Shown here piece after piece: positions 6,227 through 12,664 of a stretch of 12,664 nt of DNA. The DNA is from Pseudomonadota bacterium. GTDB lineage: Bacteria > Pseudomonadota > Alphaproteobacteria > Rhizobiales > Rhizobiaceae. A program made the translations under genes and the position numbers. The notes beneath the pieces were generated by a model. That model was not told the origin of the DNA, ran no database searches, and was given only the letters and a program-made list of their open reading frames with translations. Within the stretch, counting starts at the first letter, position 1. Each line of letters begins with the position of its first letter. The stretch covers positions 1 through 12,664 of the forward strand of contig JAEYXI010000239.1 in NCBI GenBank assembly GCA_023428515.1, given 5' to 3'.

Positions 6227-7354
6227 ATGCGCGACCTTGAAAGCTATTCTCCGCGATTCGACGGCGAATTGATCGATCTGATCTATGCCGCGCTGCTCGG
6301 GGAGGCCACTTGGTCGGACTTCCTCGACCGCCTGTCGGACAGTGCGCCGGACGGTCGGACGATCCTGTTCTCACACAATATGAGCCAGTCCGACGAATAC
6401 CTGGCGATGACATCGAGATGTCAGGGGCCGGAGATCGAGTCCTATGCTGCCCACTACGTGAACGTAAACCCCTGGTTGATGCATTGCGCGGTGCGCAAGG
6501 TCGGCCTCGGCATCTATTCCGACGAGATCATACCGGTCGAAGAGCTCCACAAGACCGAATTCTACAACGACTGGCTGGCGCCGAATGATGTTGAATGCTC
6601 CATCGGCGTGACGATCGACAAAAACGGCGATTGCCCGCTGATCGTCTCGACCGTCACCAGTCGCGCCGATCCCGAACTGAACAGCGCGTTCTCCGAACAG
6701 CTTACCCGGATCGCGCCGCATCTGAGACGCGCGGCACGTTTCTACAGGAACAGTCCCGCCCGGTGGGCGGGTTTCGACCTCGGTGCTTCGCTGTTCGATG
6801 CGCTGGATGTCGGCGTCGTCATTGTTGGGGAGAACGGGAGCATAAAGACCATCTCCCGTACCGGCCAGGAACTGCTCGACGGCGGCGCGTTGATGTCGAT
6901 TTCGCCTCTTGGGCAATTGCGTCTTCGCGATGACGATGCCCAGGCGGCGCTCCGGGAAATGCTGAAGCGGACCTATGACGGCCCAAAGACCGTAAGCCTG
7001 CTTTCAAACGGCACGAAATTGACGCTGATAGCGGTCGAGAAAGATCGCATCTCTCTCTATTTCGAAGGGCCCACGGTTGCGATCCTCATCCAACCGGCCG
7101 GCCTTGGGAGCCGCCCGGCCGGAATCGATCAGATCGCCGGCGTTTACGGCCTGACCAACAGCGAGCAGCGCGCCCTTGCCGGTATTGTCGACGGCAAGAC
7201 GGTCACGCGGATCGCCGAAGAAGCGGGGCTCTCCCGTGAGACCATCCGCACGCAGTTGAAGAGCCTCTACGCCAAGACGGGAACAGGCGGCCAGACCGAT
7301 CTGCTGCGCCTCGTGCATGGGTTTGGCGCGAGTTCCGGCACGACGCTCTCTTGA
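6227..7354 (+). CDS. LuxR-type (HTH) transcriptional regulator
   Basis: This is a DNA-binding regulator of 375 residues. The C-terminal part (about 305-362) is a LuxR/GerE helix-turn-helix: YGLTNSEQRALAGIVDGK, then IAEEAGLSRETIRTQLKSLY and AKTGTGGQTDLLRLV. The N-terminal 300 residues are not a response-regulator receiver, and I do not recognise an autoinducer-binding domain. A segment around 195-290 (FDALDVGVVIVGENGSIKTI and following) looks PAS-like, so an unknown ligand or cofactor may be sensed. The start is supported by AAAGGGGG (6211-6218), 8 nt before the ATG. It is transcribed divergently from the small secreted protein with a shared 140-nt control region carrying an 18-bp palindrome. 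Targets are unknown; autoregulation and control of the neighbour are the simplest guesses. Confidence 0.88.
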   Translation: MRDLESYSPRFDGELIDLIYAALLGEATWSDFLDRLSDSAPDGRTILFSHNMSQSDEYLAMTSRCQGPEIESYAAHYVNVNPWLMHCAVRKVGLGIYSDEIIPVEELHKTEFYNDWLAPNDVECSIGVTIDKNGDCPLIVSTVTSRADPELNSAFSEQLTRIAPHLRRAARFYRNSPARWAGFDLGASLFDALDVGVVIVGENGSIKTISRTGQELLDGGALMSISPLGQLRLRDDDAQAALREMLKRTYDGPKTVSLLSNGTKLTLIAVEKDRISLYFEGPTVAILIQPAGLGSRPAGIDQIAGVYGLTNSEQRALAGIVDGKTVTRIAEEAGLSRETIRTQLKSLYAKTGTGGQTDLLRLVHGFGASSGTTLS

Positions 7355-7400
7355 GCGACGCGCCGAAGAACCCGGCGACGATTGCTTGCAGGGCCGGGCG

Positions 7401-7417
7401 CTCCCTTGGTAAGGGAG
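7401..7417 (+). terminator. Hairpin after the LuxR-type gene
   Basis: CTCCCTT (7401-7407) and AAGGGAG (7411-7417) form a perfect 7-bp stem with loop GGT, 46 nt after the regulator's stop and before the next gene. There is no T-run, so termination is only a possibility. Confidence 0.35.
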
Positions 7418-7480
7418 GGGTCGAGAGCCTTGGCCTCACCATTCTTTCGCCCTGCGGGGAAGGCGATATTGGGACAGTCG

Positions 7481-7978
7481 ATGACATCGACCCGCGTTTG
7501 CGGCAATTGCACCATGTGCTGCAAGCTGCCGCTCATCCCCGTGCTGAACAAGCCGGCCGGCCAGTGGTGCCAGCACTGCTCGCCGGGCGTCGGCTGCAAC
7601 ATCTATGACGAGCGGCCGGCGATGTGCCGCGAGTTCTTCTGCCAGTGGATCGAGAATGCCAGCCTGGCGGACTATTGGAAGCCGGAGGTCTCCAAGATCA
7701 TCCTGACGCAGTTTCCCCGGACCGGTTTCATCTATGCCCAGGTCGACCCGGCCAGGCCCGATGCCTGGAAGGCGCCCCGGCTGCTCGCCGACCTCAAGCG
7801 CTGGTCCGCGCAGCTCCTGACGCAGCGCCGGCATGTGGTGGTGTTCGTCAACGACGACGCGACGCTTATCATGCCAGACCAGACGGTGCCGATGGGGCGC
7901 ATGCGGCAGGGCGAGGGTTTTCTCGTCAAGACGACCTACAGGAACAGCCAGCCCGTCTACGAGGTCAGCCGCACCTGA
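7481..7978 (+). CDS. YkgJ-family CxxCxxCC cluster protein
   Basis: This 165-residue protein carries the CxxCxxCC motif of the YkgJ family, described as putative zinc- or iron-chelating. In the N-terminal third I see Cys7, Cys10, Cys13 and Cys14 (CGNCTMCC), then Cys30, Cys33 with His32 (WCQHC), Cys39 (GCNIYDERP), Cys49 and Cys54. That is nine cysteines in 54 residues. The YDxRPxxCRxF stretch is typical of the family. The C-terminal two thirds have no cysteine and no motif I recognise. I chose ATG 7481 because family proteins begin just before the first cysteine, and GGGA lies 6 nt upstream; an upstream ATG at 7382 would add 33 residues of low plausibility. The biochemical role of the family is not firmly known. 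Confidence 0.88.
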   Translation: MTSTRVCGNCTMCCKLPLIPVLNKPAGQWCQHCSPGVGCNIYDERPAMCREFFCQWIENASLADYWKPEVSKIILTQFPRTGFIYAQVDPARPDAWKAPRLLADLKRWSAQLLTQRRHVVVFVNDDATLIMPDQTVPMGRMRQGEGFLVKTTYRNSQPVYEVSRT

Positions 7979-8100
7979 GCATGATGCTGCCCGACATCGG
8001 CCGGGCGGAGCGGCTGCCTGGGGTGTTCTTTGCCTTGAACAGGCGCTAAAAAGCCCGCCGGCATCATGTCTTCGGCCAAATTCATTGCGAGGCTTTGATC

Positions 8101-8490
8101 ATGCTGAAACACTGTCTCTCCGTGCTGGCGGTGGCCGCCCTGGTCTCTCCCGCGCATGCGCTCGATGCCCGCATGAAGGCGGGGCTGCTTCAACTCGACC
8201 CCAACACCAGGCTGGAACAGCGCTGCGACGCGGAGGTCGCCGACCGCATTGCCAGGGACGACAAGCGCTTTGATCCGGACAAGGTTATCGCCTACGCGAC
8301 GCAGGAACCGAAGATGCAGGGCGACGAGATCAAGACGCGCGGCGGCGCGTTCCGCAGCAAGGGCCAGTGGTACCACGTCGCCTACAAATGCCTGACAGCG
8401 CCGGACCACCTGGAGGTGCTTTCGCTGCGCTACAGCATCGGCGACGAGATCCCCGAGAACGAGTGGGAACAATACAATCTTTATCCGTGA
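8101..8490 (+). CDS. Exported DUF930-family protein
   Basis: This is a 129-residue protein with a signal peptide (MLKHCLSVLAVAALVSPAHA, cleavage before Leu21), so it is probably periplasmic. The mature part matches the rhizobial DUF930 family as I remember it: LLQLDPNTRLEQRCDAEVAD, then FDPDKVIAYA, then FRSKGQWYHVAYKCLTAPDH. The two cysteines, in LEQRCD and AYKC, could form a disulfide. The ATG at 8101 has AGG (8090-8092) 8 nt upstream; a TTG at 8095 would add only two residues. The function is unknown. It follows the CxxCxxCC protein by 122 nt and precedes the acetyltransferase by 45 nt, which does not suggest a clear joint role. Confidence 0.85.
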   Translation: MLKHCLSVLAVAALVSPAHALDARMKAGLLQLDPNTRLEQRCDAEVADRIARDDKRFDPDKVIAYATQEPKMQGDEIKTRGGAFRSKGQWYHVAYKCLTAPDHLEVLSLRYSIGDEIPENEWEQYNLYP

Positions 8491-8535
8491 GCTTCACGAT
8501 CGGTGGGTTTCACGAGCATCAGCGAGAGCAAAAAC

Positions 8536-8988
8536 ATGTCGAACGTCGTTATCCGGCCCCTCGAAGCCTCCGACCACGCCGATTGGCGCCGGCTCTGGAC
8601 CGCCTATCTGGAATTCTACAAGGCGGCCGTTTCCGAGGAGGTCTATGCGACGACCTGGAAGCGGCTCTTCGATCCCGGTGAATTCGAGCCGAAGGGTTTT
8701 ATCGCGCTGGTCGACGGCAAGGCCGTCGGCCTCGTCCATTATCTCTACCACCGCTCCTGCTGGTCGCTGGTGAACAATTGCTACCTGCAGGATCTCTTCG
8801 CCGACCCCTCGGCGCGCGGCGCCGGCGTCGGCAGTGCGCTGATCGAGGCGGTGCACGCCGAAGCGGCCAAGATTGGCGTCGCCAATGTCTACTGGATGAC
8901 GCACGAGACCAACGAGACGGCGCGCCGCCTTTACGACCGCGTCGCCAAGCGCACCGGCTTCATCGAATACGACATGCTGCCCGGCTGA
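8536..8988 (+). CDS. GNAT-family N-acetyltransferase
   Basis: This cytoplasmic enzyme of 150 residues is predicted to transfer acetyl from acetyl-CoA to an amine. The fold runs in the expected order: VVIRPLEASDHADWRRLW at the N-terminus, a central strand GFIALVDGKAVGLVHYL, then LQDLFADPSARGAGVGSALI. The pyrophosphate-binding loop RGAGVG is at 94-99. Late strands YWMTHETNETARRLYDRVAK and GFIEYDMLPG complete the domain. The length is typical of single-domain GNATs. The start is ATG 8536 with a weak GAGAG upstream; an in-frame GTG at 8503 is possible but would add 11 residues outside the fold. The substrate cannot be told. It converges on the alcohol dehydrogenase. Confidence 0.9.
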   Translation: MSNVVIRPLEASDHADWRRLWTAYLEFYKAAVSEEVYATTWKRLFDPGEFEPKGFIALVDGKAVGLVHYLYHRSCWSLVNNCYLQDLFADPSARGAGVGSALIEAVHAEAAKIGVANVYWMTHETNETARRLYDRVAKRTGFIEYDMLPG

Positions 8989-9005
8989 ACCTCCTTCGCG
9001 GAGGT
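8989..9005. terminator. Short hairpin between convergent genes
   Basis: ACCTCC (8989-8994) pairs with GGAGGT (9000-9005) around TTCGC, immediately after the acetyltransferase stop. A competing pairing exists between CCTTCG (8993-8998) and CGAAGG (9013-9018). Position between facing genes suggests a two-way terminator, but no T-run is present. Confidence 0.4.
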
Positions 9006-9054
9006 AAGCGGCCGAAGGGATAGCCCGAAGATGACAGCCCTTGGGCCCGCGCGG

Positions 9055-10071
9055 TTAGAAGACGACCGAAAAGCGGCCCGGGGCGCTCCCTTCGCGCAAT
9101 TCGGCCAGCGCGTCGGCAACCTTGTCGAGTGAAATCTCGATGATCTGCGAGGCCAACGGTTGCCGTTCGTGCAATTGAAGCAGCTCGCGCATCTGCGCCC
9201 GGGTTCCGACGCTTGTCCCTGTGACGGTGACGCCGGTCGAGGCCAGCCATTCCTGGCTGAGCGGGACGGGATCGGCGACCATCGCAGCGGCTACGATGCG
9301 GCCGAGCGGCCGCACCGCCGAGACCATGGCTTGCCAGCTCGCCGGGGTGGGCGCGAAATTGATGCAGGCAGCGACCCTGTCCTGCGGCGCCCAGTCCGCC
9401 GCCAGGGTTTCGTCGGCGATTTTCGTGCATTCGGCGCCAAGCACCTTCGCCGCGGCGAGCTTCCCGACATCGCGATCGACCGCAACGACGCGCGCGCCGC
9501 GGCGTCGGGCGAGTTGGATCGCATATTGGCCGAGCCCGCCGCAGCCGAAGATCGCGCAGCACTCGCCGTGCTTCACCTCGGCGCGCTCGATCGCGCCATA
9601 GGCCGTCACCCCGGCGCACATCAGCGGTGCAAGACGAGGCGCGTCGCCAGCCGGCAGGCGGAAGGCGAAGCGCGCATCCGCGACGACATACTCCGCGAAG
9701 GTGCCCGCCACGTTGAAGCCGTGCGCGCGCTGCGACTGGCAGAATGATTCGTAGCCGTTCCTGCATTCGGCGCAGTGGCCGCATGTGTCGTGCAGCCAGC
9801 CGACGCCCGCCCGCTCGCCGGGCAGCCAGTCGCGGACATCGGGGCCGACGGCCGCGACGATGCCGACCCCTTCGTGGCCGAGGATGAAGGGGGAGGGCGG
9901 ATCGGCCGGGCGCATCTCGCCCTGCCAGACATGGACGTCCGAATGGCAGACGCCGCTCGCCTCGAGCCTGATCAGGATCTGCCCGGGACCCGGTTCGGGC
10001 CGCGCGACCTCGGCGAGACGAAGCGGCCGGCCGAATTCCTCCAGCACGGCCGCCAGCATGACTTCAGGCAT
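9055..10071 (-). CDS. Zinc-dependent alcohol dehydrogenase (MDR family)
   Basis: This cytoplasmic NAD(P)-dependent oxidoreductase of 338 residues interconverts an alcohol and an aldehyde. Catalytic zinc ligands are visible: Cys42 (GVCHSD), His66-Glu67 (GHEGVG) and Cys152. The structural zinc has its four cysteines, 97, 100, 103 and 111 (CGHCAEC ... C). The Rossmann motif GCGGLG is at 176-181, and VVAVDRD after it has the acidic residue usual for NAD preference. Length and motif order match AdhP/AdhT-type enzymes. It is the second gene of a two-gene unit, 10 nt after the choline-type binding protein, so its substrate may be the imported compound or a product of it. That link is inference; the family accepts many alcohols. 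ATG 10059 is an alternative start. Confidence 0.92.
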   Translation of the reverse strand: MPEVMLAAVLEEFGRPLRLAEVARPEPGPGQILIRLEASGVCHSDVHVWQGEMRPADPPSPFILGHEGVGIVAAVGPDVRDWLPGERAGVGWLHDTCGHCAECRNGYESFCQSQRAHGFNVAGTFAEYVVADARFAFRLPAGDAPRLAPLMCAGVTAYGAIERAEVKHGECCAIFGCGGLGQYAIQLARRRGARVVAVDRDVGKLAAAKVLGAECTKIADETLAADWAPQDRVAACINFAPTPASWQAMVSAVRPLGRIVAAAMVADPVPLSQEWLASTGVTVTGTSVGTRAQMRELLQLHERQPLASQIIEISLDKVADALAELREGSAPGRFSVVF

Positions 10072-10081
10072 GATGCTTTTC

Positions 10082-11020
10082 TCAGAGGCCGAGCGCCGAT
10101 TGCACGGCGGGCATCGCCGGATCGCCGTCGAGGGTCGTGACGCCCGCCAGCCATTTGTCGAGCTTCGACGGGTCCTTCCTGATCATCTCGCGGGCGGCGT
10201 CGGCCGGGGAAACGCCATCGCCCGTGATCATCCTCATCCCGTGGTTCTCGTAGTCGAGATCGAAGACGAGGTTGGTAAAGAAGCGCGCGACATTCGGGCA
10301 TTCGGCCGAATAGCCCTTGCGGCTCAGCGTGCGCACCGTGGCGCCGCCGAAATTCGGGCCGAACTCGACGTCGCCACCGGCGAGATAGGTGATCTCGAAA
10401 TCCAGGTTCATCGGGTGCGGCTCCCAGCCGAGGAAAACGACCCACTGGCCCGCAGGTATGGATTTCCTGACCTGCGCGAGCATGCCGGCTTCGCTCGATT
10501 CCACGATTTCCCAATCCGACAGCCCGTGCCGACCGGCCGCCACCATGTCGAGCAGCGGCTGGTTGGTGCCGGGCTCGATGCCGTAGATCTTGCGGTCGAA
10601 CTTGTCGGCGTGGGTGGCGAGATCGCCGAAGCTCTGGACGCCCGCATCCGAGACGTATTTCGGCACGGCGAGCGTGTATTTCGCTCCTTCGAGATTGACG
10701 CCGAGCGGCTCGACCGAGCCGTCCTCGAAATACGATTTGTACTGCTCGTCCTGCACCGGCCGCCAATTGCCCTGGAAGACGTCGATGTCGTTGTTCTTCA
10801 GGCTGAGATAGGTGACGTCGAGCCCGAGGATGGTCTGCTCGACCTGATAGCCGAGCGCCTCCAGAACCACCTCGGCGGTGGCGTTGGTCAGCGCGATATC
10901 CGTCCAGCCGAGGTCGGAGAGCCGGACCGTCTTGCAGGCCGCGGCCTCGTCGGCCCATACGGTTGAAGCGCCGCAAACGAGGGTTGCAGCGAATGAAATG
11001 GCAGTGATCGTCCTCATCAT
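10082..11020 (-). CDS. choX-like: Choline/quaternary-amine binding protein, ChoX type
   Basis: This periplasmic binding protein of 312 residues is from the glycine betaine/choline (OpuAC) family, closest in my reading to rhizobial ChoX. The signal peptide ends near VWA-Asp24. The aromatic cage for a trimethylammonium group is kept: Trp39 (DLGWTD), Trp86 (FQGNWRP), Tyr115 (AKYTLA) and Trp199 (FLGWEPHPMN), equivalent to ChoX Trp43, Trp90, Tyr119 and Trp205. Asp41 matches ChoX Asp45. The loop after GIEPG reads TNQPLLDM and is two residues shorter than my memory of ChoX, removing the Asn thought to contact the choline hydroxyl. AAGGGGA sits 6 nt before the ATG at 11020; ATG 11017 is equally in frame. 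No permease or ATPase gene is nearby, so it must use components encoded elsewhere or act alone. It is divergent from a BetI-like repressor. Confidence 0.92.
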   Translation of the reverse strand: MMRTITAISFAATLVCGASTVWADEAAACKTVRLSDLGWTDIALTNATAEVVLEALGYQVEQTILGLDVTYLSLKNNDIDVFQGNWRPVQDEQYKSYFEDGSVEPLGVNLEGAKYTLAVPKYVSDAGVQSFGDLATHADKFDRKIYGIEPGTNQPLLDMVAAGRHGLSDWEIVESSEAGMLAQVRKSIPAGQWVVFLGWEPHPMNLDFEITYLAGGDVEFGPNFGGATVRTLSRKGYSAECPNVARFFTNLVFDLDYENHGMRMITGDGVSPADAAREMIRKDPSKLDKWLAGVTTLDGDPAMPAVQSALGL

Positions 11021-11047
11021 TGTCGTTCCCCTTCTCTTTTGGCGGGG

Positions 11048-11075
11048 ACGCTAGGCTCATGGTTTTGAATGTCAA
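11048..11075 (-). promoter_or_regulatory. Candidate promoter of the binding protein-dehydrogenase unit
   Basis: On the minus strand a perfect TTGACA (-35, forward 11070-11075) is followed after 16 nt by TAGCGT (forward 11048-11053), a weak -10 with 3 of 6 matches. A start here would leave a leader of about 20 nt with the ribosome binding site. The upstream inverted repeat at 11081-11104 ends 6 bp before this -35. Confidence 0.4.
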
Positions 11076-11093
11076 TACAGTTTTTTGTACAAT
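11065..11093 (+). promoter_or_regulatory. Sigma-70-like promoter of the BetI-like gene
   Basis: TTGAAT (11065-11070) and TACAAT (11088-11093, one mismatch from consensus) are separated by exactly 17 nt. Transcription would begin near 11100, giving a leader of about 24 nt to ATG 11124 and too short a one to ATG 11109. The -10 box lies inside the inverted repeat at 11081-11104, as expected for autorepression. Confidence 0.6.
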
Positions 11094-11104
11094 CATACAA
11101 AAAA
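11081..11104. promoter_or_regulatory. 9-6-9 inverted repeat, candidate operator of the TetR-family regulator
   Basis: Arms TTTTTTGTA (11081-11089) and TACAAAAAA (11096-11104) are perfect reverse complements around CAATCA. A second, overlapping palindrome TTGTACAA lies at 11086-11093. The site is strongly AT-rich in a GC-rich genome, covers the -10 box of the BetI-like gene and flanks the divergent promoter. It is the natural binding-site candidate for the adjacent regulator; it does not obviously match the E. coli BetI operator. Confidence 0.6.
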
Positions 11105-11123
11105 TTAAATGCTATGCAGAATC

Positions 11124-11741
11124 ATGGCGGAAAAAGCGAAGCGCACGCGAATCGAGGACATCAGGCGAACCGAGCTCGTGCGCGCCGCGCATCGCGTCTT
11201 CATGGAGCACGGACTGTCCGGCCTGACGACCGCCCGCATCTGCGGCGAAGCGGGAATGTCGCCCGGTATCCTGGCCTACTATTTCAAGGGCAAGGACGAG
11301 GTCCTGTTCGGCATGGTCAGGCACAACAACCGCATCCTGATGGAGGACGTCGTCACGAAGCTGAAGGCGGCGCGGACGTCCTGGGAACGGTTCGTCGCCA
11401 TCGTCGAGGGAAATTTTCCGGAGAACGCATTCGAGCCGAACGTGGCGCGAGCCTGGTTGTCGGTGTGTGCGGCCGCCGCCAGCAAGCCGCAATTCGCCCT
11501 GCTCCAGACCATCTTCTACCGGCGCCTGAACTCGAACCTCGCCTCGGCATTCGGCGGCGTTCTCGATTCGACTGGCCTGCGTGAGGCTTCCATGGCGATC
11601 GGCGCGCTCATCGACGGGATGTGGCTCCGCAAGGCCGCCGGCGGCGACGTCTCCCGCGACGAAGCCATCCGCACGATCGTCTCGCATATCGAGGGCACGC
11701 TGCCCGGCGAAAAAATCGCGAGGCTCAAGCGCACGGGCTGA
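11124..11741 (+). CDS. betI-like: TetR-family regulator, BetI-like
   Basis: This is a transcriptional repressor of 205 residues from ATG 11124. The N-terminal helix-turn-helix is clear (about 33-54: GLTTARICGEAGMSPGILAY then YFKGKDEVLF). The ligand domain resembles BetI: ARAWLSVCAAAASKPQFALL, FYRRLNSNLASAF and ALIDGMWLRKAAGGD all align by eye with BetI's own conserved stretches. BetI proteins respond to choline, which fits the divergent ChoX-like binding protein. ATG 11109 would add five residues, but the predicted transcription start near 11100 favours 11124. An inverted repeat over its own -10 box points to autorepression and control of the divergent genes. The usual betB/betA neighbours are absent, so this may be a paralogue for another amine. 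Confidence 0.9.
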   Translation: MAEKAKRTRIEDIRRTELVRAAHRVFMEHGLSGLTTARICGEAGMSPGILAYYFKGKDEVLFGMVRHNNRILMEDVVTKLKAARTSWERFVAIVEGNFPENAFEPNVARAWLSVCAAAASKPQFALLQTIFYRRLNSNLASAFGGVLDSTGLREASMAIGALIDGMWLRKAAGGDVSRDEAIRTIVSHIEGTLPGEKIARLKRTG

Positions 11742-11759
11742 ACGGTTGCTTGGTGTCCC

Positions 11760-11776
11760 CGGCTGGCGTTCAGCCG
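11760..11776. terminator. Short hairpin in the 28-nt convergent gap
   Basis: CGGCTG (11760-11765) pairs with CAGCCG (11771-11776) around GCGTT, spanning the topoisomerase stop codon and lying 19 nt after the regulator's stop. It is the only symmetric element between these facing genes. The stem is short and no T-run is present. Confidence 0.35.
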
Positions 11777-12664
11777 ACAGCCGCCTCGAGCCAGCGGAGC
11801 ATGAGGGCTTCCTCGTCATCGAGGCCCTTGAGCTTGCGGCGCGACTTTCTCGCTTCGGCCAGTTCGTCGGCGAGTTTTCCTTTCGCCCAGGATTCCATCA
11901 CCTTGGGATGGATGTAGCACTGGCGGCAGACCGCGCGCGTGTTGCCGAGATGTTTCGCGACCTCGTCGATGACGACGTTCATGGCACGCTTGATGCCGGC
12001 TTGCGTGTCGGGCGGCGGTACTTGCGCGAACAGCGACAGCGCCCGGACCGTGCCGCCCCATGTGCGGAAATCCTTCGAGCTGAAATCGCCGCCGGCAGCC
12101 TCGCGGATATAGTCGTTGACGTCCTGCGAGGTGACGGAGCGGCGCTCGCCGCCGCCATTGATGTATTGGAAGAGATGCTGGCCGGGCAGCTCCTGGATGC
12201 TGCGCATGATGCGCGCCATGCGCCGATCGACCAGCTTCAGCTTCCATTCCTTGCCCGACTTGCCCTTGAAGGCGAAGCGGAGCTTGGCGCCTTCGACCTC
12301 GACATGCCGCGTCCTCAGCGTGGTCAGGCCGAAGCTCTTGTTGTCGCGCGCATAGACGCCGTTGCCGACGCGGATCATCGTGTTGTCGAGTAGCCAGACG
12401 ACCGAGGCGACGACGCGTTCGCGCGGCAGTTCGCGCCGGCGCAAGTCGGCATCGACGCGCTCGCGAATCTTCGGCAGCGCGCGGGCGAAATCGGCCAGGC
12501 CCGCATATTTGACCTCGCCGCGGCTCTCCGACCAGCGCGGATGGTAGCGGTATTGCTTGCGCCCGCGCTGGTCCCGGCCGGTTGCCTGGATGTGACCGTC
12601 GGGTTCGGCCGATATCCAGACATCGGTCCAGGCCGGCGGGATGACCAGCGACAGGATGCGGGCG
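11770..12664 (-). CDS. DNA topoisomerase IB (poxvirus type), 5' end outside window
   Basis: This enzyme relaxes supercoiled DNA by transient single-strand nicking through a 3'-phosphotyrosine. The frame is open from the window edge (12664) to the stop at 11770-11772, giving 297 residues of a protein usually about 330-350 long; only the N-terminus is missing. The edge begins within ILSLVIPPAWTDVWI, a family landmark. Catalytic residues are visible: Lys in GRKQYRYH (codon 12556-12558), Arg in KDFRTWGGT (12064-12066) and the nucleophile Tyr in CRQCYIHP (11914-11916). A TTG at 12444 is not the real start, because conserved sequence continues upstream of it. It converges on the BetI-like gene with a 28-nt gap and has no evident functional tie to it. 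Such chromosomal topoisomerase IB genes are common in Rhizobiales. Confidence 0.93.
   Translation of the reverse strand, partial: ARILSLVIPPAWTDVWISAEPDGHIQATGRDQRGRKQYRYHPRWSESRGEVKYAGLADFARALPKIRERVDADLRRRELPRERVVASVVWLLDNTMIRVGNGVYARDNKSFGLTTLRTRHVEVEGAKLRFAFKGKSGKEWKLKLVDRRMARIMRSIQELPGQHLFQYINGGGERRSVTSQDVNDYIREAAGGDFSSKDFRTWGGTVRALSLFAQVPPPDTQAGIKRAMNVVIDEVAKHLGNTRAVCRQCYIHPKVMESWAKGKLADELAEARKSRRKLKGLDDEEALMLRWLEAAVG

Noticed and set aside
7477..7491. A 15-bp palindrome (GTCGAT-GAC-ATCGAC) over the start codon of the CxxCxxCC gene
   Set aside because: The arms are only 6 bp and the bases also encode the N-terminus; at this length chance is a sufficient explanation.
8015..8067. Possible hairpin and ATGATGC/GCATCAT arms before the DUF930 gene
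   Set aside because: The stems are short, bulged or separated by more than 70 nt, so I could not support a terminator or RNA element.
9785..10966. A 393-codon open frame on the plus strand
   Set aside because: It is antisense to the alcohol dehydrogenase and choline-type binding protein, which both have full family motifs. The plus-strand product has none.
11581..12393. A 270-codon plus-strand frame overlapping the regulator and topoisomerase
   Set aside because: It is out of frame with the regulator and antisense to topoisomerase IB catalytic motifs.
12442..12444. TTG as the start of a shorter topoisomerase protein
   Set aside because: The same frame continues upstream to the window edge with conserved topoisomerase IB sequence, including the catalytic Lys, so the gene simply runs out of the window.

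Overview
The window looks like a chromosomal stretch of a GC-rich alphaproteobacterium, most likely Rhizobiales (Mesorhizobium/Phyllobacteriaceae-like). This rests on codon use, a DUF930 protein, a ChoX-type choline-binding protein with a BetI-like regulator, and a PotABCD-type transporter next to an amidase. The genus is an inference; no RNA gene or core marker is present. I see no mobile element, CRISPR array, tRNA or rRNA.

Region 1 (about 59-5435, + strand) is an ABC transporter operon: ATPase, two permeases, periplasmic binding protein, then an amidase. The permeases and binding protein look intact. The ATPase is cut by an in-frame TAG (773-775), and its downstream domain follows in the same frame after the stop. 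Two catalytic positions are also altered: the Walker A Ser/Thr is Ala, and the switch His is Arg. Either the transporter has lost its own motor or it borrows one from a paralogue. A strong 11-bp hairpin separates the binding protein from the amidase.

Region 2 (5436-7354) holds inverted repeats in the convergent gap after the amidase, a small secreted Ig-like protein on the minus strand (GTG start set by a strong Shine-Dalgarno), and a divergent LuxR-type regulator. An 18-bp interrupted palindrome lies midway between the two divergent starts.

Region 3 (7481-8988, + strand) has three small genes: a CxxCxxCC (YkgJ-type) metal-cluster protein, an exported DUF930 protein and a GNAT acetyltransferase.

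Region 4 (9055-11741) is the most interesting intact unit. A BetI-like TetR regulator (+) is divergent from a ChoX-like choline-family binding protein followed 10 nt later by a zinc alcohol dehydrogenase (both -). No permease or ATPase is seen. The shared promoter region carries a 9-6-9 bp AT-rich inverted repeat over the regulator's -10 box. The binding protein keeps the aromatic cage for a quaternary ammonium but differs in the loop that reads the choline hydroxyl, so a related amine or amino-alcohol substrate is possible.

Region 5 (11770-12664, - strand) is a poxvirus-type DNA topoisomerase IB whose N-terminus lies beyond the window.
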